Assembly: GCA_014804755.1 (NCBI GenBank)
Contig: JAAUZE010000031.1
Location: forward strand, 1 to 64,000
DNA length: 64,000 nt
Direction of reading: 5' to 3'
From: Lachnospiraceae bacterium
GTDB lineage: Bacteria; Bacillota; Clostridia; Lachnospirales; Lachnospiraceae
Shown here: piece by piece, positions 1 to 7,947 of the stretch
Layout of the letters: every line of letters begins with the position of its first letter
Numbering within the stretch: position 1 is the first letter of the stretch
Notes under the pieces: model-generated
Databases searched by the model: none
What the model was told of the DNA's origin: nothing
The model's input: the letters and a program-made list of their open reading frames with translations, nothing else
Translations under genes and position numbers: made by a program

Positions 1-404
1 AGAAGTGTGGACAGGGAGCAAAAGCGAGAAGCATCAGTCAATTGAAAGCATGCAGTCGGGCGTTCTGTGTTAGGGAAGCCGCAGAGCTCCGTGCTTCGAA
101 GCTGCTGCCTGTCAATGAAAAGAAACAGAAGTGAGAAAAAGAATGCGGTGCAGTCCGCAGCCGCATGTGAGAGAACCCACAGCCGTATGTCCGGATCACG
201 GACAATTCAGTTAAGACAAGTGTAGCAGAGGGGTGAACATTTTGACAATGTGCATTTTTCACAAAGAATGGGAAGAAAAAAAGAAGCATGAAAAGGGAAA
301 AACTCCGGCATTATGTATAAAAGGGGCCGTATTTATTCGTGATAATTAAGGAATATACTAAAAAACTTTGGTTACTGCGCCTGTTTCTTGTTCCATAGCT
401 TAAT
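1..404. other. No assignable gene
   Basis: I see no convincing coding frame, RNA gene or terminator here. One plus-strand frame is open from the window edge to about position 141 and could be the tail of a gene lying to the left, but its composition gives no family signal. The rest is AT-rich and broken by stops on both strands. Confidence 0.4.
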
Positions 405-578
405 TTAAGCGAGAATTGTATTGCGCTTTTTGACGGGAATCTGCACGATGGAACTATCCGACATGATCTGATAGCTTTCCCAATCGACAGAAATGAATCC
501 GTACGGCAGAAGGAATTTGTAATCTGCGTGAGACAGGTGCGAATGATACCCTAAAAAGTGCGAACCGTGTCGAAATGG
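405..578 (-). pseudogene. Unassigned C-terminal gene remnant
   Basis: A 57-codon minus-strand frame ends in TAA at 405-407 and is closed upstream by a stop at 579-581, with no ATG, GTG or TTG near its beginning and no ribosome site. The translation reads like real protein (for example DYKFLLPYGFISVDWESYQ), with balanced hydrophobic and polar residues. It most likely is the 3' end of a gene whose front has been deleted. I do not recognise the family. Its neighbours to the right are also damaged, which supports local decay. Confidence 0.35.
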
Positions 579-639
579 TTAAAATTTGTGCTGATTATAT
601 TATAATGAGCCAATAGAAAATTGCGAACCGTTTTCGCAA
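559..639 (+). promoter_or_regulatory. Promoter with duplicated TGCGAACCGT motif
   Basis: A consensus -10 box TATAAT lies at 601-606, and a strong Shine-Dalgarno AAAGGAG at 655-661 serves an ATG at 665. The 10-mer TGCGAACCGT occurs twice, at 559-568 and 622-631, 63 bp apart and flanking the -10 box. The second copy sits in a perfect inverted repeat, TTGCGAA-N5-TTCGCAA (621-639). Paired sites on the same helix face would suit a dimeric regulator. The adjacent AgrA-type gene is the obvious candidate, but that is inference. No good -35 box is visible. Confidence 0.4.
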
Positions 640-664
640 ACACCTAATAAACATAAAGGAGTAT

Positions 665-892
665 ATGCGCTCTTACAGATTTATGTCAATATCGTTTTCT
701 TCCCAATCTGATAAAAAAGTAAAAAATCCCCCCGACTTACTTGATTCGTTCATGGGTAAACGTGGTAAAATAGGCGTGGGCTCAGCAGCTTGCGTCTATT
801 GTCAGGGATTACAGCTTCTGAGATATGATACAAAAAAAACGGACACATTTCAGAGAAAGCAGGAATGGTATGCAGCTAGCGATATGCGATGA
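665..892 (+). CDS. Hypothetical small protein, 75 aa
   Basis: This frame has the best translation start in the region: AAAGGAG three bases before the ATG, downstream of a clear -10 box. The product is basic, has no membrane segment, and contains a cysteine pair (C-V-Y-C) near residue 43. I recognise no family. Its last 23 bases overlap the start of the response regulator in another frame, so the two may be translationally coupled. It could be a short regulatory product, a leader whose translation controls the downstream two-component genes, or a spurious frame in a decaying region. Confidence 0.35.
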   Translation: MRSYRFMSISFSSQSDKKVKNPPDLLDSFMGKRGKIGVGSAACVYCQGLQLLRYDTKKTDTFQRKQEWYAASDMR

Positions 893-1436
893 TATCCAAA
901 AGGAACTGGAAACAATCCGGGCTGCTTTAGACACCTATGCGGCGGTACATCCTGAATTGCATTTAGTTATTGATGAATACAGTGCGGCGATCGACGTCTT
1001 AAATGAGGCAGAAAAAGGAAAAACATATGATATCGCTCTTTTGGACATTTGTATGCCGGGACTTCTCGGAACGAATGTGGCGGAGGAAATGCTTGCCAAA
1101 AAACCGGATATGAGTATTGTTTTTCTGACAACCGGCGACGAATATGCGGTAACAGCGTTTGTGCTCAATGCTACTCATTATCTGCGGCTCAATCTCTCTT
1201 CCGGCGAGATTCTTAGGCTGCGCATGAAATTATCGCAGATGTTTGAGGAACTGCGGGCGTATTCCGGCTTTATCAAAGTGGGAGCCTCCTATGTTGTGAA
1301 TCTTACTTTTGTGAGGAAGCTTTCCGGAAATACTTTGGAAATGCTTAACGGCATTAAAATTTCTATTCCTAGAAGAAGCGGCGAAGAAGCGCAGAGAACC
1401 TATATGGATTTTTGCCAAAAGGAGGCGGTCAAATGA
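870..1436 (+). CDS. AgrA-type LytTR response regulator, internally deleted
   Basis: The 188-residue product starts with a receiver domain: acidic pair CDD at 6-8, phospho-acceptor Asp59 in LLDI, and Thr87-Thr88. It ends with the second half of a LytTR DNA-binding domain (FIKVGASYVVNL near 134, SIPRRS near 165). AgrA relatives are about 235-245 residues. Here the NATHYL strand near residue 105 runs straight into mid-LytTR sequence (RLNLSSGEILRLRMK), so the invariant receiver Lys (the KPF motif), helix 5, the linker and the first LytTR strands are missing. The reading frame is kept. The start was chosen at 870 because the earlier ATG at 825 adds only non-homologous sequence. It overlaps the kinase start by four bases (ATGA). 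Signalling may be lost or altered. Confidence 0.8.
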   Translation: MQLAICDDIQKELETIRAALDTYAAVHPELHLVIDEYSAAIDVLNEAEKGKTYDIALLDICMPGLLGTNVAEEMLAKKPDMSIVFLTTGDEYAVTAFVLNATHYLRLNLSSGEILRLRMKLSQMFEELRAYSGFIKVGASYVVNLTFVRKLSGNTLEMLNGIKISIPRRSGEEAQRTYMDFCQKEAVK

Positions 1437-2713
1437 GCGGATACTACCAGCTTCCGGGACTGTTTCTTACGGCGCTGTGTCATGTGATCGTAATCTATTA
1501 TGTGGCAGAACACAGATATTCCAAGAAGAAATTTATGCTTTATAGCTGTATCTATATTCTCAGTTTTGTCAGTGTGGGCGGTTATGGGTATGCAGCAGGT
1601 GGAATAACCGGCTTTTTCTCATATTTTGGAATTGTAGTGGCATTGCTTCTCTTTTCCTGCATTGCTTCAGAGGACGGTTTCCCAAAAAAGTGTTTTCTGT
1701 TTATCACCTACTTCTGCTTATTTACGATTTTAGATAATATATTGAAGCTGATGGTTAAATTATTTCTGCCGCAGATTTCTGAAGTGACAGGATATTATGT
1801 GGCAATCGTGCTGCGTAGTATGGTCTTACTGCTGGTGTCGGCTATGTATAAGAAGTATGCGACAGGAATCTTACGTTCTCTGACGACCAGCGGCAAAAGA
1901 TGGTGGAATCTGGCGCTGATCGCCCTGCTGTTTTATCTGTTACAGGCTGTGGTGACTGTTTTGAATGCAAGAAATTTCATGTCGAACATGTATCTGCTTT
2001 TGACGTCTGCCGCAGTCAGCTTTCTTATGTGTGTAGTATATGGCGTTGTTTTCAGCAATATTAGTTACATGAAAAAAGATGCAGAGGCTGCATTAGTCCG
2101 CCGCAATGCAGAATATCTTTCTAACCAGATGTCTGTCCTGCAAAATGCCGAGGAGGCAAACCGCAGGCTCCGGCATGACATGCGGCACCACATGGCAGCG
2201 ATTGCGGAATATGCAAAAACAGGCGATACTTCTGCCATCCTTGCCTATATCGAAGAATACGGCACTGAAATCTCGGAGGCAGCCGTAAAGCGGTACTCTG
2301 AAAACCGGACTGTAAACAGTATTCTTTCTGCCTATGCGGGCAAGGCAAAGGAAAGCTGCACTTTCTTTTCGGCACAGTGTCGTGTCCCAAAAGAATTAAA
2401 CATACGGGAAATCGACCTGATCGCCCTTTTAGGGAATCTGCTTGAAAATGCCCTGCACGGATGTCAGCAGTCCGGAAAAGAAAAACAATGTATTGAAATT
2501 CATATCCGGCTGAAAAACAATCGGCTGGTCATCGTTTGTAATAACACCTGCTCTGATAAACTGAAACTTTCCGGCAGTCTGCCTGCCGGAAAAAGCATCG
2601 GTATTTCCAGTATCCTTTCTGTCTGTCAGAAGCATGACGGTAATCTGGATTACAGGATAGAAAATAATGTCTGTTCCGCCCGTGCGGTCTTGAATCTATC
2701 AGCCTGTCAATAG
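1433..2713 (+). CDS. AgrC-like GHKL sensor histidine kinase
   Basis: A 426-residue membrane kinase with about six hydrophobic segments in residues 1-210 (sensor), a short linker, and a cytoplasmic GHKL core. The phospho-accepting His is His248 in RLRHDMRHH, the N box is GNLLENA (334-340), and the G box is GKSIGIS (387-393). The set is complete, so the kinase looks intact. The start at 1433 follows GGAGG by eight bases and overlaps the regulator stop as ATGA, the usual coupling for this pair. Relatives such as AgrC and VirS sense peptides; no peptide precursor or AgrB protease is seen nearby, so the ligand is unknown. Its partner regulator is internally deleted, making this a possibly orphaned sensor. 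Confidence 0.9.
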   Translation: MSGYYQLPGLFLTALCHVIVIYYVAEHRYSKKKFMLYSCIYILSFVSVGGYGYAAGGITGFFSYFGIVVALLLFSCIASEDGFPKKCFLFITYFCLFTILDNILKLMVKLFLPQISEVTGYYVAIVLRSMVLLLVSAMYKKYATGILRSLTTSGKRWWNLALIALLFYLLQAVVTVLNARNFMSNMYLLLTSAAVSFLMCVVYGVVFSNISYMKKDAEAALVRRNAEYLSNQMSVLQNAEEANRRLRHDMRHHMAAIAEYAKTGDTSAILAYIEEYGTEISEAAVKRYSENRTVNSILSAYAGKAKESCTFFSAQCRVPKELNIREIDLIALLGNLLENALHGCQQSGKEKQCIEIHIRLKNNRLVIVCNNTCSDKLKLSGSLPAGKSIGISSILSVCQKHDGNLDYRIENNVCSARAVLNLSACQ

Positions 2714-2764
2714 GTTCGTAAATTCTATTCGTCCAAATCTGTCTAAAAACCGACCAAATCTATC

Positions 2765-2789
2765 AAAGCCACTTTTTAAGTGGTTTTTT
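2765..2789 (+). terminator. Rho-independent terminator after the kinase
   Basis: A hairpin with nine-base arms (AAGCCACTT and AAGTGGTTT, one G-U pair) and a three-base loop runs into six T residues, about 50 bases after the kinase stop codon. Confidence 0.8.
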
Positions 2790-2859
2790 GTTATAGTAAA
2801 TTAGGCTTTTATATAAATATTAGATGTATTTTAATATTACAAAAGGAAGGATAATAATT

Positions 2860-3408
2860 ATGATTTTAAAAAATTTTGAGAGCAAACTGCATAATAAAAA
2901 GATGCAGGAAAAAATGTCAGTGTCATTTGGCATGGTCATAAAACTTATGATAGCATGTCTGATATCGGATCCTGAGATTGTTGAAAGCAGACTCGCGTTG
3001 GCAGATACCTGTTTTGATAAGATGAAACAGGAGCTTAATGATTTGAAACGTACCAGTTTTGCGGACAAATCCGTATTTGACGCAATGGATGGTGATACAG
3101 AGGTAATCGATACATTGGTTGTACAATTCCGTGATTTCAGCCGCCAGAATGATATCGAAAATGCATTTATCGTATACAGCCAGCAAATGCTTTCGTATTT
3201 TGCTGATATCAGCGCTAATATCACGACAATTGAGGAAGTAGCGGCCGAGAATGCCGCCGCTATGTACAAAGCTCCTCAAATTACCAAGTATACCTGCATC
3301 ATCATATTGGTCATAGCAGGTATTCTCAGTATTCTGCTCGGAAGAAATGTTTCCGCAATCCTGTCTAAGACACTCAACAGCTCAACTTCTGAGCTGCAGG
3401 CGGCATCC
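2860..3408 (+). pseudogene. Truncated methyl-accepting chemotaxis protein
   Basis: The frame begins with a good ribosome site (GGAAGG ten bases before ATG 2860) and encodes a chemoreceptor-like N-terminus, a helical four-helix-bundle-type sensor (residues 30-130), and a second membrane segment (CIIILVIAGILSILLG) followed by LQAASS. Homology-like sequence stops near 3408; the frame then runs on into DNA antisense to the next gene and ends at 3546. The HAMP and whole signalling domain are missing. The first membrane segment is also shortened (FGMVIKLMIACL then directly sensor sequence), suggesting a second deletion. It cannot signal as a receptor. An intact chemoreceptor lies at 10005-11990. 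Confidence 0.75.
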
Positions 3409-3437
3409 TCTTTTTATGTCTCTAAAATACGGCCGGC

Positions 3438-3884
3438 CTATTTCTCCTCGGGATCCTTCTTTCCCCGATACTGCATCAGCCTTTCATTCATTTTTTGCAC
3501 GTCCTGCTTCGATTTCCGCCATGAAATGCAGGAAACGATCGTATAAATGGCCGCAATGGAGATGAGCATTGCGAGAAGGCTTATCCACTCATTGATCTGG
3601 TACCATCCGAACTGATTTCCGAACCACAGCACGATCAGATTAATGACCACATAATGCACTGCGGTCCGAACCCGGACCTCCCACTTTTTCATGGCGCGGT
3701 CCCATGGAAAAATGAACGTGCTCAGCACCGCGCACAAAAAGGAAACCATGAGCGCCTGCCATAACACGACCGGCTCAATCCACTCCTGCGGATTAACGAC
3801 TGTCGTAAACAGCGCAACCACCGCCATCACGCAGGTCGATACCATACAAAAACAATCCCACAAAAATTTGAGTCTTCTTTTCAT
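3438..3884 (-). CDS. DUF3021-family membrane protein
   Basis: A 148-residue protein with four hydrophobic segments (about residues 8-30, 38-60, 75-93 and 100-120) and a charged C-terminal tail ending KKDPEEK. The size, topology and position directly after a small LytTR protein fit the DUF3021 family, which typically partners such regulators in Firmicutes and is thought to modulate them at the membrane. It is the last gene of the ABC-2 operon (ABC ATPase, permease, LytTR, this gene), with a 49-base gap to the LytTR gene. The biochemical function is unknown. Its 3' end abuts the chemoreceptor fragment from the other strand. Confidence 0.8.
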   Translation of the reverse strand: MKRRLKFLWDCFCMVSTCVMAVVALFTTVVNPQEWIEPVVLWQALMVSFLCAVLSTFIFPWDRAMKKWEVRVRTAVHYVVINLIVLWFGNQFGWYQINEWISLLAMLISIAAIYTIVSCISWRKSKQDVQKMNERLMQYRGKKDPEEK

Positions 3885-3933
3885 GCTCCATACCCCTATC
3901 AGAATTTGCGTTTTCCTTTTCTGCCATCAGCCC

Positions 3934-4371
3934 CTACAAGCCCAGTTTTTCTTTCAGTCCCGCCGCATACTGCCTGGAGATAAGCAGCTTTTCACCGTTT
4001 TCCAGACACGCCTCAAATCGTCCGTTAAAACCGGGGCTGAAATTCTTTACTTTGGAAAGGTTGATGATCGTCGATTTGGATGCGCGGAAAAAATCCGTGT
4101 GCCGGAATCGTTCTTCGATATCGTACAATCTGCCCTTCACGTCATAAACGTCTTCTCTCGCATACGCAAACACACGGTTATCCACGGACTCAAAATAATA
4201 AATCTCAGAGGGCGGAATCTGAAATATTTTTTCCCCCTTGGACACAGTCACTTTATCCCGTCCCGCCTTCAGCGCATAGATCATATTTAACAGCTGCTCG
4301 TCCACCTGCTTGCAGCGGATGATGATCTCGTCCTCCGCATCCGCCGGACAATCCTGAATGGTAATTATCAT
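3934..4371 (-). CDS. LytTR-family DNA-binding regulator without receiver
   Basis: A 145-residue protein with a short N-terminal segment (1-40) and a full C-terminal LytTR domain: EKIFQIPPSEIYYFESVDNRV, then FFRASKSTIINLSKV, then LISRQYAAGLKEKLG. There is no receiver, so it is not a classical response regulator. Proteins of this build pair with DUF3021 proteins and usually control their own operon. The start follows GGAG by seven bases. It lies 15 bases downstream of the permease gene, so it is co-transcribed with the exporter and is the likely autoregulator. Confidence 0.88.
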   Translation of the reverse strand: MIITIQDCPADAEDEIIIRCKQVDEQLLNMIYALKAGRDKVTVSKGEKIFQIPPSEIYYFESVDNRVFAYAREDVYDVKGRLYDIEERFRHTDFFRASKSTIINLSKVKNFSPGFNGRFEACLENGEKLLISRQYAAGLKEKLGL

Positions 4372-4386
4372 GGCAAATCTCCAATT

Positions 4387-5310
4387 TTAACGGTCTTTCA
4401 TCCTGCGGTTCCGATTGCACAGTGCAGCAATCACGATTGCAAGAAATGCATATCCGAGCAATACCAGCACGGAAACAACCGGGGGAACAAGCTTTCCGTC
4501 CCAATACAGGGAGATGCCCAGCTCCTCCCCCAGCTGCTCCAAAAAAGCATCATAAGCAGCGTCCGGAAGCCCGGCAACGGTCTTTGCCAACGCGGCGTCG
4601 GTACAAACCTGACGCATCATGGACGCACCGTGCAGCACCGGCAGGCACAACAGGACATGGCGCAAAGTCTTGCCAAACATCCCGACGGAAATATAAATGC
4701 CGCCCACAAAACCGACCAAGGTACCGATGATCGTCATCACGCCGCTGAATGCGCTGTCGCTTCGGATAAACAGCGCAAGAAGATAGCCCAGTGTGCTGAA
4801 CGTAAATGTATTTAACGCGATCATTCCGACCAGTTTTACCAACGACAGCGCGGAAAGCATCGGATAGCCCCGCATGACAAAATAAAGTTCTCCGACAGCC
4901 AGGGTCAGAACACACATGACGGTTCCGACGATCCATGACGCTAAAATATATCCGAGAGAAAGCACGGTGCGCGATACCGGCGTAACGTAGAACGCCAGTA
5001 TCCGTTTCCTCGTCTCATCCTGCACCATCGTTCCCAACACCGTAAGTGTGATCGTCACGGCATTTACGACCAGAATCCCGGCAAGCGTCCATTGTTGAAT
5101 GAGATACGTCGCGTTCCATTCATCCGCAGCGGTGTCCCGCTCTCCAAAATCTCCCAGTACAGAAACGATGCCGTCACTGTTCATTTTTCCCAAAAAAAGT
5201 ACCATCAGCCCCAACACGATCAGCATGGACAGCATGGAAAAAAACACCGCGGACCGATCCCGCAAAAAAACCAGACAATTTCTTTTTGTAATATAATATA
5301 ATTCCCGCAT
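4387..5310 (-). CDS. ABC-2 type exporter permease
   Basis: A 307-residue membrane protein with a first membrane segment at about residues 22-42 (FFSMLSMLIVLGLMVLFLG), a large outer loop to about 75, then five more hydrophobic segments, the usual ABC-2 plan. It should form the channel of a drug, lantibiotic or lipid-type exporter with the ATPase encoded 12 bases upstream. GGGGGAG stands five bases before the ATG. The substrate cannot be told from sequence; LytTR-linked ABC-2 systems often deal with antimicrobial peptides or self-protection. Confidence 0.88.
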   Translation of the reverse strand: MRELYYITKRNCLVFLRDRSAVFFSMLSMLIVLGLMVLFLGKMNSDGIVSVLGDFGERDTAADEWNATYLIQQWTLAGILVVNAVTITLTVLGTMVQDETRKRILAFYVTPVSRTVLSLGYILASWIVGTVMCVLTLAVGELYFVMRGYPMLSALSLVKLVGMIALNTFTFSTLGYLLALFIRSDSAFSGVMTIIGTLVGFVGGIYISVGMFGKTLRHVLLCLPVLHGASMMRQVCTDAALAKTVAGLPDAAYDAFLEQLGEELGISLYWDGKLVPPVVSVLVLLGYAFLAIVIAALCNRNRRMKDR

Positions 5311-5322
5311 GTGATCTCCCCC

Positions 5323-6246
5323 CTATTGCTGCTCCAAGCTTTTTCCGGTTACATTTAAAAACACGTCATCCAATGTGCCCTGTATCATCTCAAATCCGCA
5401 GAGACAGGATTTGACCGTATTTAAGATTTCCAGCGCGTCCATACTGTCCTTCACCGAGAGGATGAACCTGCCGTCCGCACGAACAACGTTCGAAGCCATG
5501 TTTGCAAGCATCTGCATCAACTCCGCTTCATGACCGTCCGAGGGGATCAGGTGCAGTCTGTCCTTTGCATACTGCTCCTTTAAGGAAAACGGCGTACCGT
5601 ATTCTAAGATCTTACCGTGATCAATGATGGCAATGTGCCTTGCGTTCGCCGCCTCCTCCATATAATGTGTCGTCAGAAAAATGGTCGTTCCGTTTTCTTT
5701 TTGCAGCGTCTGCATGCTCTCCCACACAAACTGCCTCGTCTGCGGATCTAATCCCGTGGTCGGTTCATCTAAAAACAGGATCTCGGGCGTATTGATCAGT
5801 GCCGCCGCAATCTCACAACGCCGCTTCTGTCCGCCGGAAAGCCGCTTATACATTGCCGTAAAAATCTCTTCCAGATGAAGCGTTTCGCACATATGATTCA
5901 CACGGTCACGCAGCTCCTGGGCGCTAAAGCCGTACAAAGAACCTCTGACATACAAATTTTCCTTCACACTCAGCCGGTCGTCCAGACAGTTGTGCTGCCA
6001 TACCACGCCGATCCGTTTGCGAATGCTCTCATCGTCCGTTCCCAGCTCGCATCCGCAGAGCTTTACGCGCCCCTTAGTCGGGGACAGCAGCGTACACAGC
6101 ATGTTGATCGTTGTGCTTTTCCCCGCGCCGTTCACGCCCAGAAACCCGAACAGCTCGCCTTTTTCCACAGAAAAATAAAGGTCGTCCACCGCCTTTATTT
6201 CACCAAAATATTTTTTTAATCCCTCTACCTGAATGATCTCATCCAT
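5323..6246 (-). CDS. ABC-2 exporter ATP-binding protein
   Basis: A 307-residue ATPase of the DrrA/CcmA type. Walker A is GVNGAGKST, the signature LSGGQKRR, Walker B ILFLDEPTTGLD and the switch His is in TTHY. The C-terminal 80 residues form the extra domain of drug-type exporters. The start at 6246 (MDEIIQ) lies eight bases after AGGAG; an ATG two codons upstream is too close to that site. It is the first gene of the operon with the permease, LytTR and DUF3021 genes. Confidence 0.92.
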   Translation of the reverse strand: MDEIIQVEGLKKYFGEIKAVDDLYFSVEKGELFGFLGVNGAGKSTTINMLCTLLSPTKGRVKLCGCELGTDDESIRKRIGVVWQHNCLDDRLSVKENLYVRGSLYGFSAQELRDRVNHMCETLHLEEIFTAMYKRLSGGQKRRCEIAAALINTPEILFLDEPTTGLDPQTRQFVWESMQTLQKENGTTIFLTTHYMEEAANARHIAIIDHGKILEYGTPFSLKEQYAKDRLHLIPSDGHEAELMQMLANMASNVVRADGRFILSVKDSMDALEILNTVKSCLCGFEMIQGTLDDVFLNVTGKSLEQQ

Positions 6247-6384
6247 CCACATTGCTCCTTTTCCTCGTCTGTGCGTTCGGGCAATTGCGGAATCCGGCTG
6301 CCCGAGCACATTATCAGAATAACCGATGCAAAAGATCAGCGCAAGGAATCTTCGGTAAGTTGCATTTTGAGATAGGTAAGCTGC

Positions 6385-6406
6385 AGAATGACCTAGCGGT
6401 CATTCT
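6385..6406. promoter_or_regulatory. Palindromic operator upstream of the ABC-2 operon
   Basis: A perfect inverted repeat, AGAATGACC-TAGC-GGTCATTCT, with nine-base arms lies about 140 bases before the ABC ATPase start and 40 bases after the pyrI stop. Its form (ATGACC facing GGTCAT) is typical of TetR-family operators that control ABC exporters. No TetR gene is adjacent, so the regulator is unknown. Confidence 0.55.
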
Positions 6407-6447
6407 TTGTAAATTCGTGATGGCACACAAAATGAAATAAGACGCGC

Positions 6448-6879
6448 TCACATCGGTTCGCGCGCCTTCTCCTCACAATATTTGCAGCGATAGGTTTCTG
6501 TTCCCTCGTCGGCCAGCACAAAAATATGCGGTAAGCCCTGTTCGATCGAGGTAATACAGCGGGGATTTTTACAGTGGTAAACGTCTCGGATCTCTTTTGG
6601 GAGCTGCAAGTCCTTTTTATCCACGATCTCACCGTTTTTTATGACATTGACCGTGATATTGTGATCAATGACGGCGAGCACGTCCATATCCAGCATGTGA
6701 ATATCGCACTCCACTTTCAGAATATCCTTTTTTCCGAGCTTATTGCTGCGCGCGTTTTTAATGATGGCAACGGTGCAGTCGAGCTTGTCCAAGCCGAGAT
6801 GATAATAAATGGAGAGACTTTTTCCCGCCATGATATGATCGAGCACGAAGCCCTCCTCGATTTTTCCTACGTTAAGCAT
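6448..6879 (-). CDS. pyrI: Aspartate carbamoyltransferase regulatory chain
   Basis: The 143-residue regulatory subunit of aspartate transcarbamoylase, which binds nucleotides and modulates the PyrB trimer. The allosteric domain covers about residues 1-95; the zinc domain has Cys103, Cys108, Cys132 and Cys135 in the C-x4-C and C-x2-C pattern that holds the structural zinc contacting PyrB. Length is a little below the roughly 150 residues of the enteric protein. It follows pyrB by 85 bases in the same direction, so the two subunits are made together. Confidence 0.97.
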   Translation of the reverse strand: MLNVGKIEEGFVLDHIMAGKSLSIYYHLGLDKLDCTVAIIKNARSNKLGKKDILKVECDIHMLDMDVLAVIDHNITVNVIKNGEIVDKKDLQLPKEIRDVYHCKNPRCITSIEQGLPHIFVLADEGTETYRCKYCEEKAREPM

Positions 6880-6966
6880 ATGATCCGCCTTCCTTCCTGC
6901 GTCATTTTTTATGATTGTCCTGTTACTTGTTTATTCTTAAAAATATTGATCCGGCAGTCCGCCGTT

Positions 6967-7881
6967 TCAAACAGAAATCCCAAGCAGTGTCAAAATAAGC
7001 GCCATGCGCACATAAACGCCGTACTGAACCTGCTTGAAATACACGGCACGCGGGTCGTTGTCCACCTCCACGGAAATCTCATTCACGCGGGGAAGCGGAT
7101 GAAGAACGAGCATGTCCTCTCTTGCGCGCTCCATTTTTGCCTTATTCAGAATATAGAAATCTTTGAGGCGCACATAATCTTCCTCATTGAAAAAACGTTC
7201 CTTCTGCACGCGCGTCATATAGAGAAGATCCAGCTCCGGCATCACATCGTCCAAGCTGATGACTTCCTGATAAGGGATATTTTTTTCTTTTAGCATGTCG
7301 ATGAGATAATCTGGGATACGCAGCTCCTCCGGAGAGATAAACACAAACCGGATGCCCTCATAGCGCACGAGTGCATTGATGAGCGAATGCACGGTCCGCC
7401 CGAATTTTAAATCGCCGCACAGACCGATCGTAAAATTGCCGAGATGCCCTTTTAAGGAACGGATTGTCAAAAGGTCAGTCAGCGTCTGCGTCGGATGCTG
7501 ATGCCCGCCGTCCCCCGCGTTAATGACAGGAATGCCCGAAAACTGCGCGGCTACCATCGGCGCGCCTTCCTTCGGATGGCGCATGGCGCAAATGTCGGCA
7601 AAGCAGGACACGACGCGGATCGTATCGGCAACGCTCTCACCCTTGGAGGCAGAGGAGGAACCGGCATCGGAAAAGCCGATGACGGAGCCGCCCAAATTCA
7701 GCATGGCGCTCTCAAAGCTTAGGCGCGTGCGCGTACTCGGCTCATAAAAGCATGTCACGAGCTTTAAGCCATCGCAGGCATGCGCATATTTTTTTGGATG
7801 CCGTTCGATGTCGTTTGCCAGTTCAAAAAGGTTGTCCAGTTCTTCGACGGAAAAGTCGAGCGGACTCATTAAATGTCTCAT
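6967..7881 (-). CDS. pyrB: Aspartate carbamoyltransferase catalytic chain
   Basis: The 304-residue catalytic subunit condenses carbamoyl phosphate with aspartate, the committed step of pyrimidine synthesis. The carbamoyl-phosphate loop STRTR is at 49-53, HPTQ at 129-132, and the C-terminal LHPLPRV motif is present. GGAG lies nine bases before the ATG; a second ATG four codons in is possible. It is followed by pyrI. carAB, which supplies carbamoyl phosphate, is 44 kb away at 51-55.6 kb on the same strand. No PyrR-type attenuator was recognised in the short upstream gap. Confidence 0.97.
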   Translation of the reverse strand: MRHLMSPLDFSVEELDNLFELANDIERHPKKYAHACDGLKLVTCFYEPSTRTRLSFESAMLNLGGSVIGFSDAGSSSASKGESVADTIRVVSCFADICAMRHPKEGAPMVAAQFSGIPVINAGDGGHQHPTQTLTDLLTIRSLKGHLGNFTIGLCGDLKFGRTVHSLINALVRYEGIRFVFISPEELRIPDYLIDMLKEKNIPYQEVISLDDVMPELDLLYMTRVQKERFFNEEDYVRLKDFYILNKAKMERAREDMLVLHPLPRVNEISVEVDNDPRAVYFKQVQYGVYVRMALILTLLGISV

Positions 7882-7914
7882 GTGTGAAATCTCCTTATTC
7901 GTTTCTGGGTCATG

Positions 7915-7942
7915 AAAAGGCGAAGAGTAAAAACTCTTCGCC
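7915..7942 (-). terminator. Rho-independent terminator after the nitroreductase gene
   Basis: A perfect ten-base stem (GGCGAAGAGT with ACTCTTCGCC), a four-base loop and a following TTTT on the minus strand lie five bases after the nitroreductase stop. It also lies in the pyrB 5' region, so it insulates pyrB from read-through. Confidence 0.85.
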
Positions 7943-7947
7943 CTTGA

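Noticed and set aside
38-289. Minus-strand 83-codon frame at the left end
   Set aside because: Low-complexity start, no ribosome site and no family pattern.
6574-7293. Plus-strand open frame of 239 codons
   Set aside because: It spans parts of both pyrI and pyrB on the opposite strand, and no start signal precedes it.
7882-7947. PyrR-type attenuator before pyrB
   Set aside because: The hairpin sits directly after the nitroreductase stop with its T tract, and no antiterminator was found.
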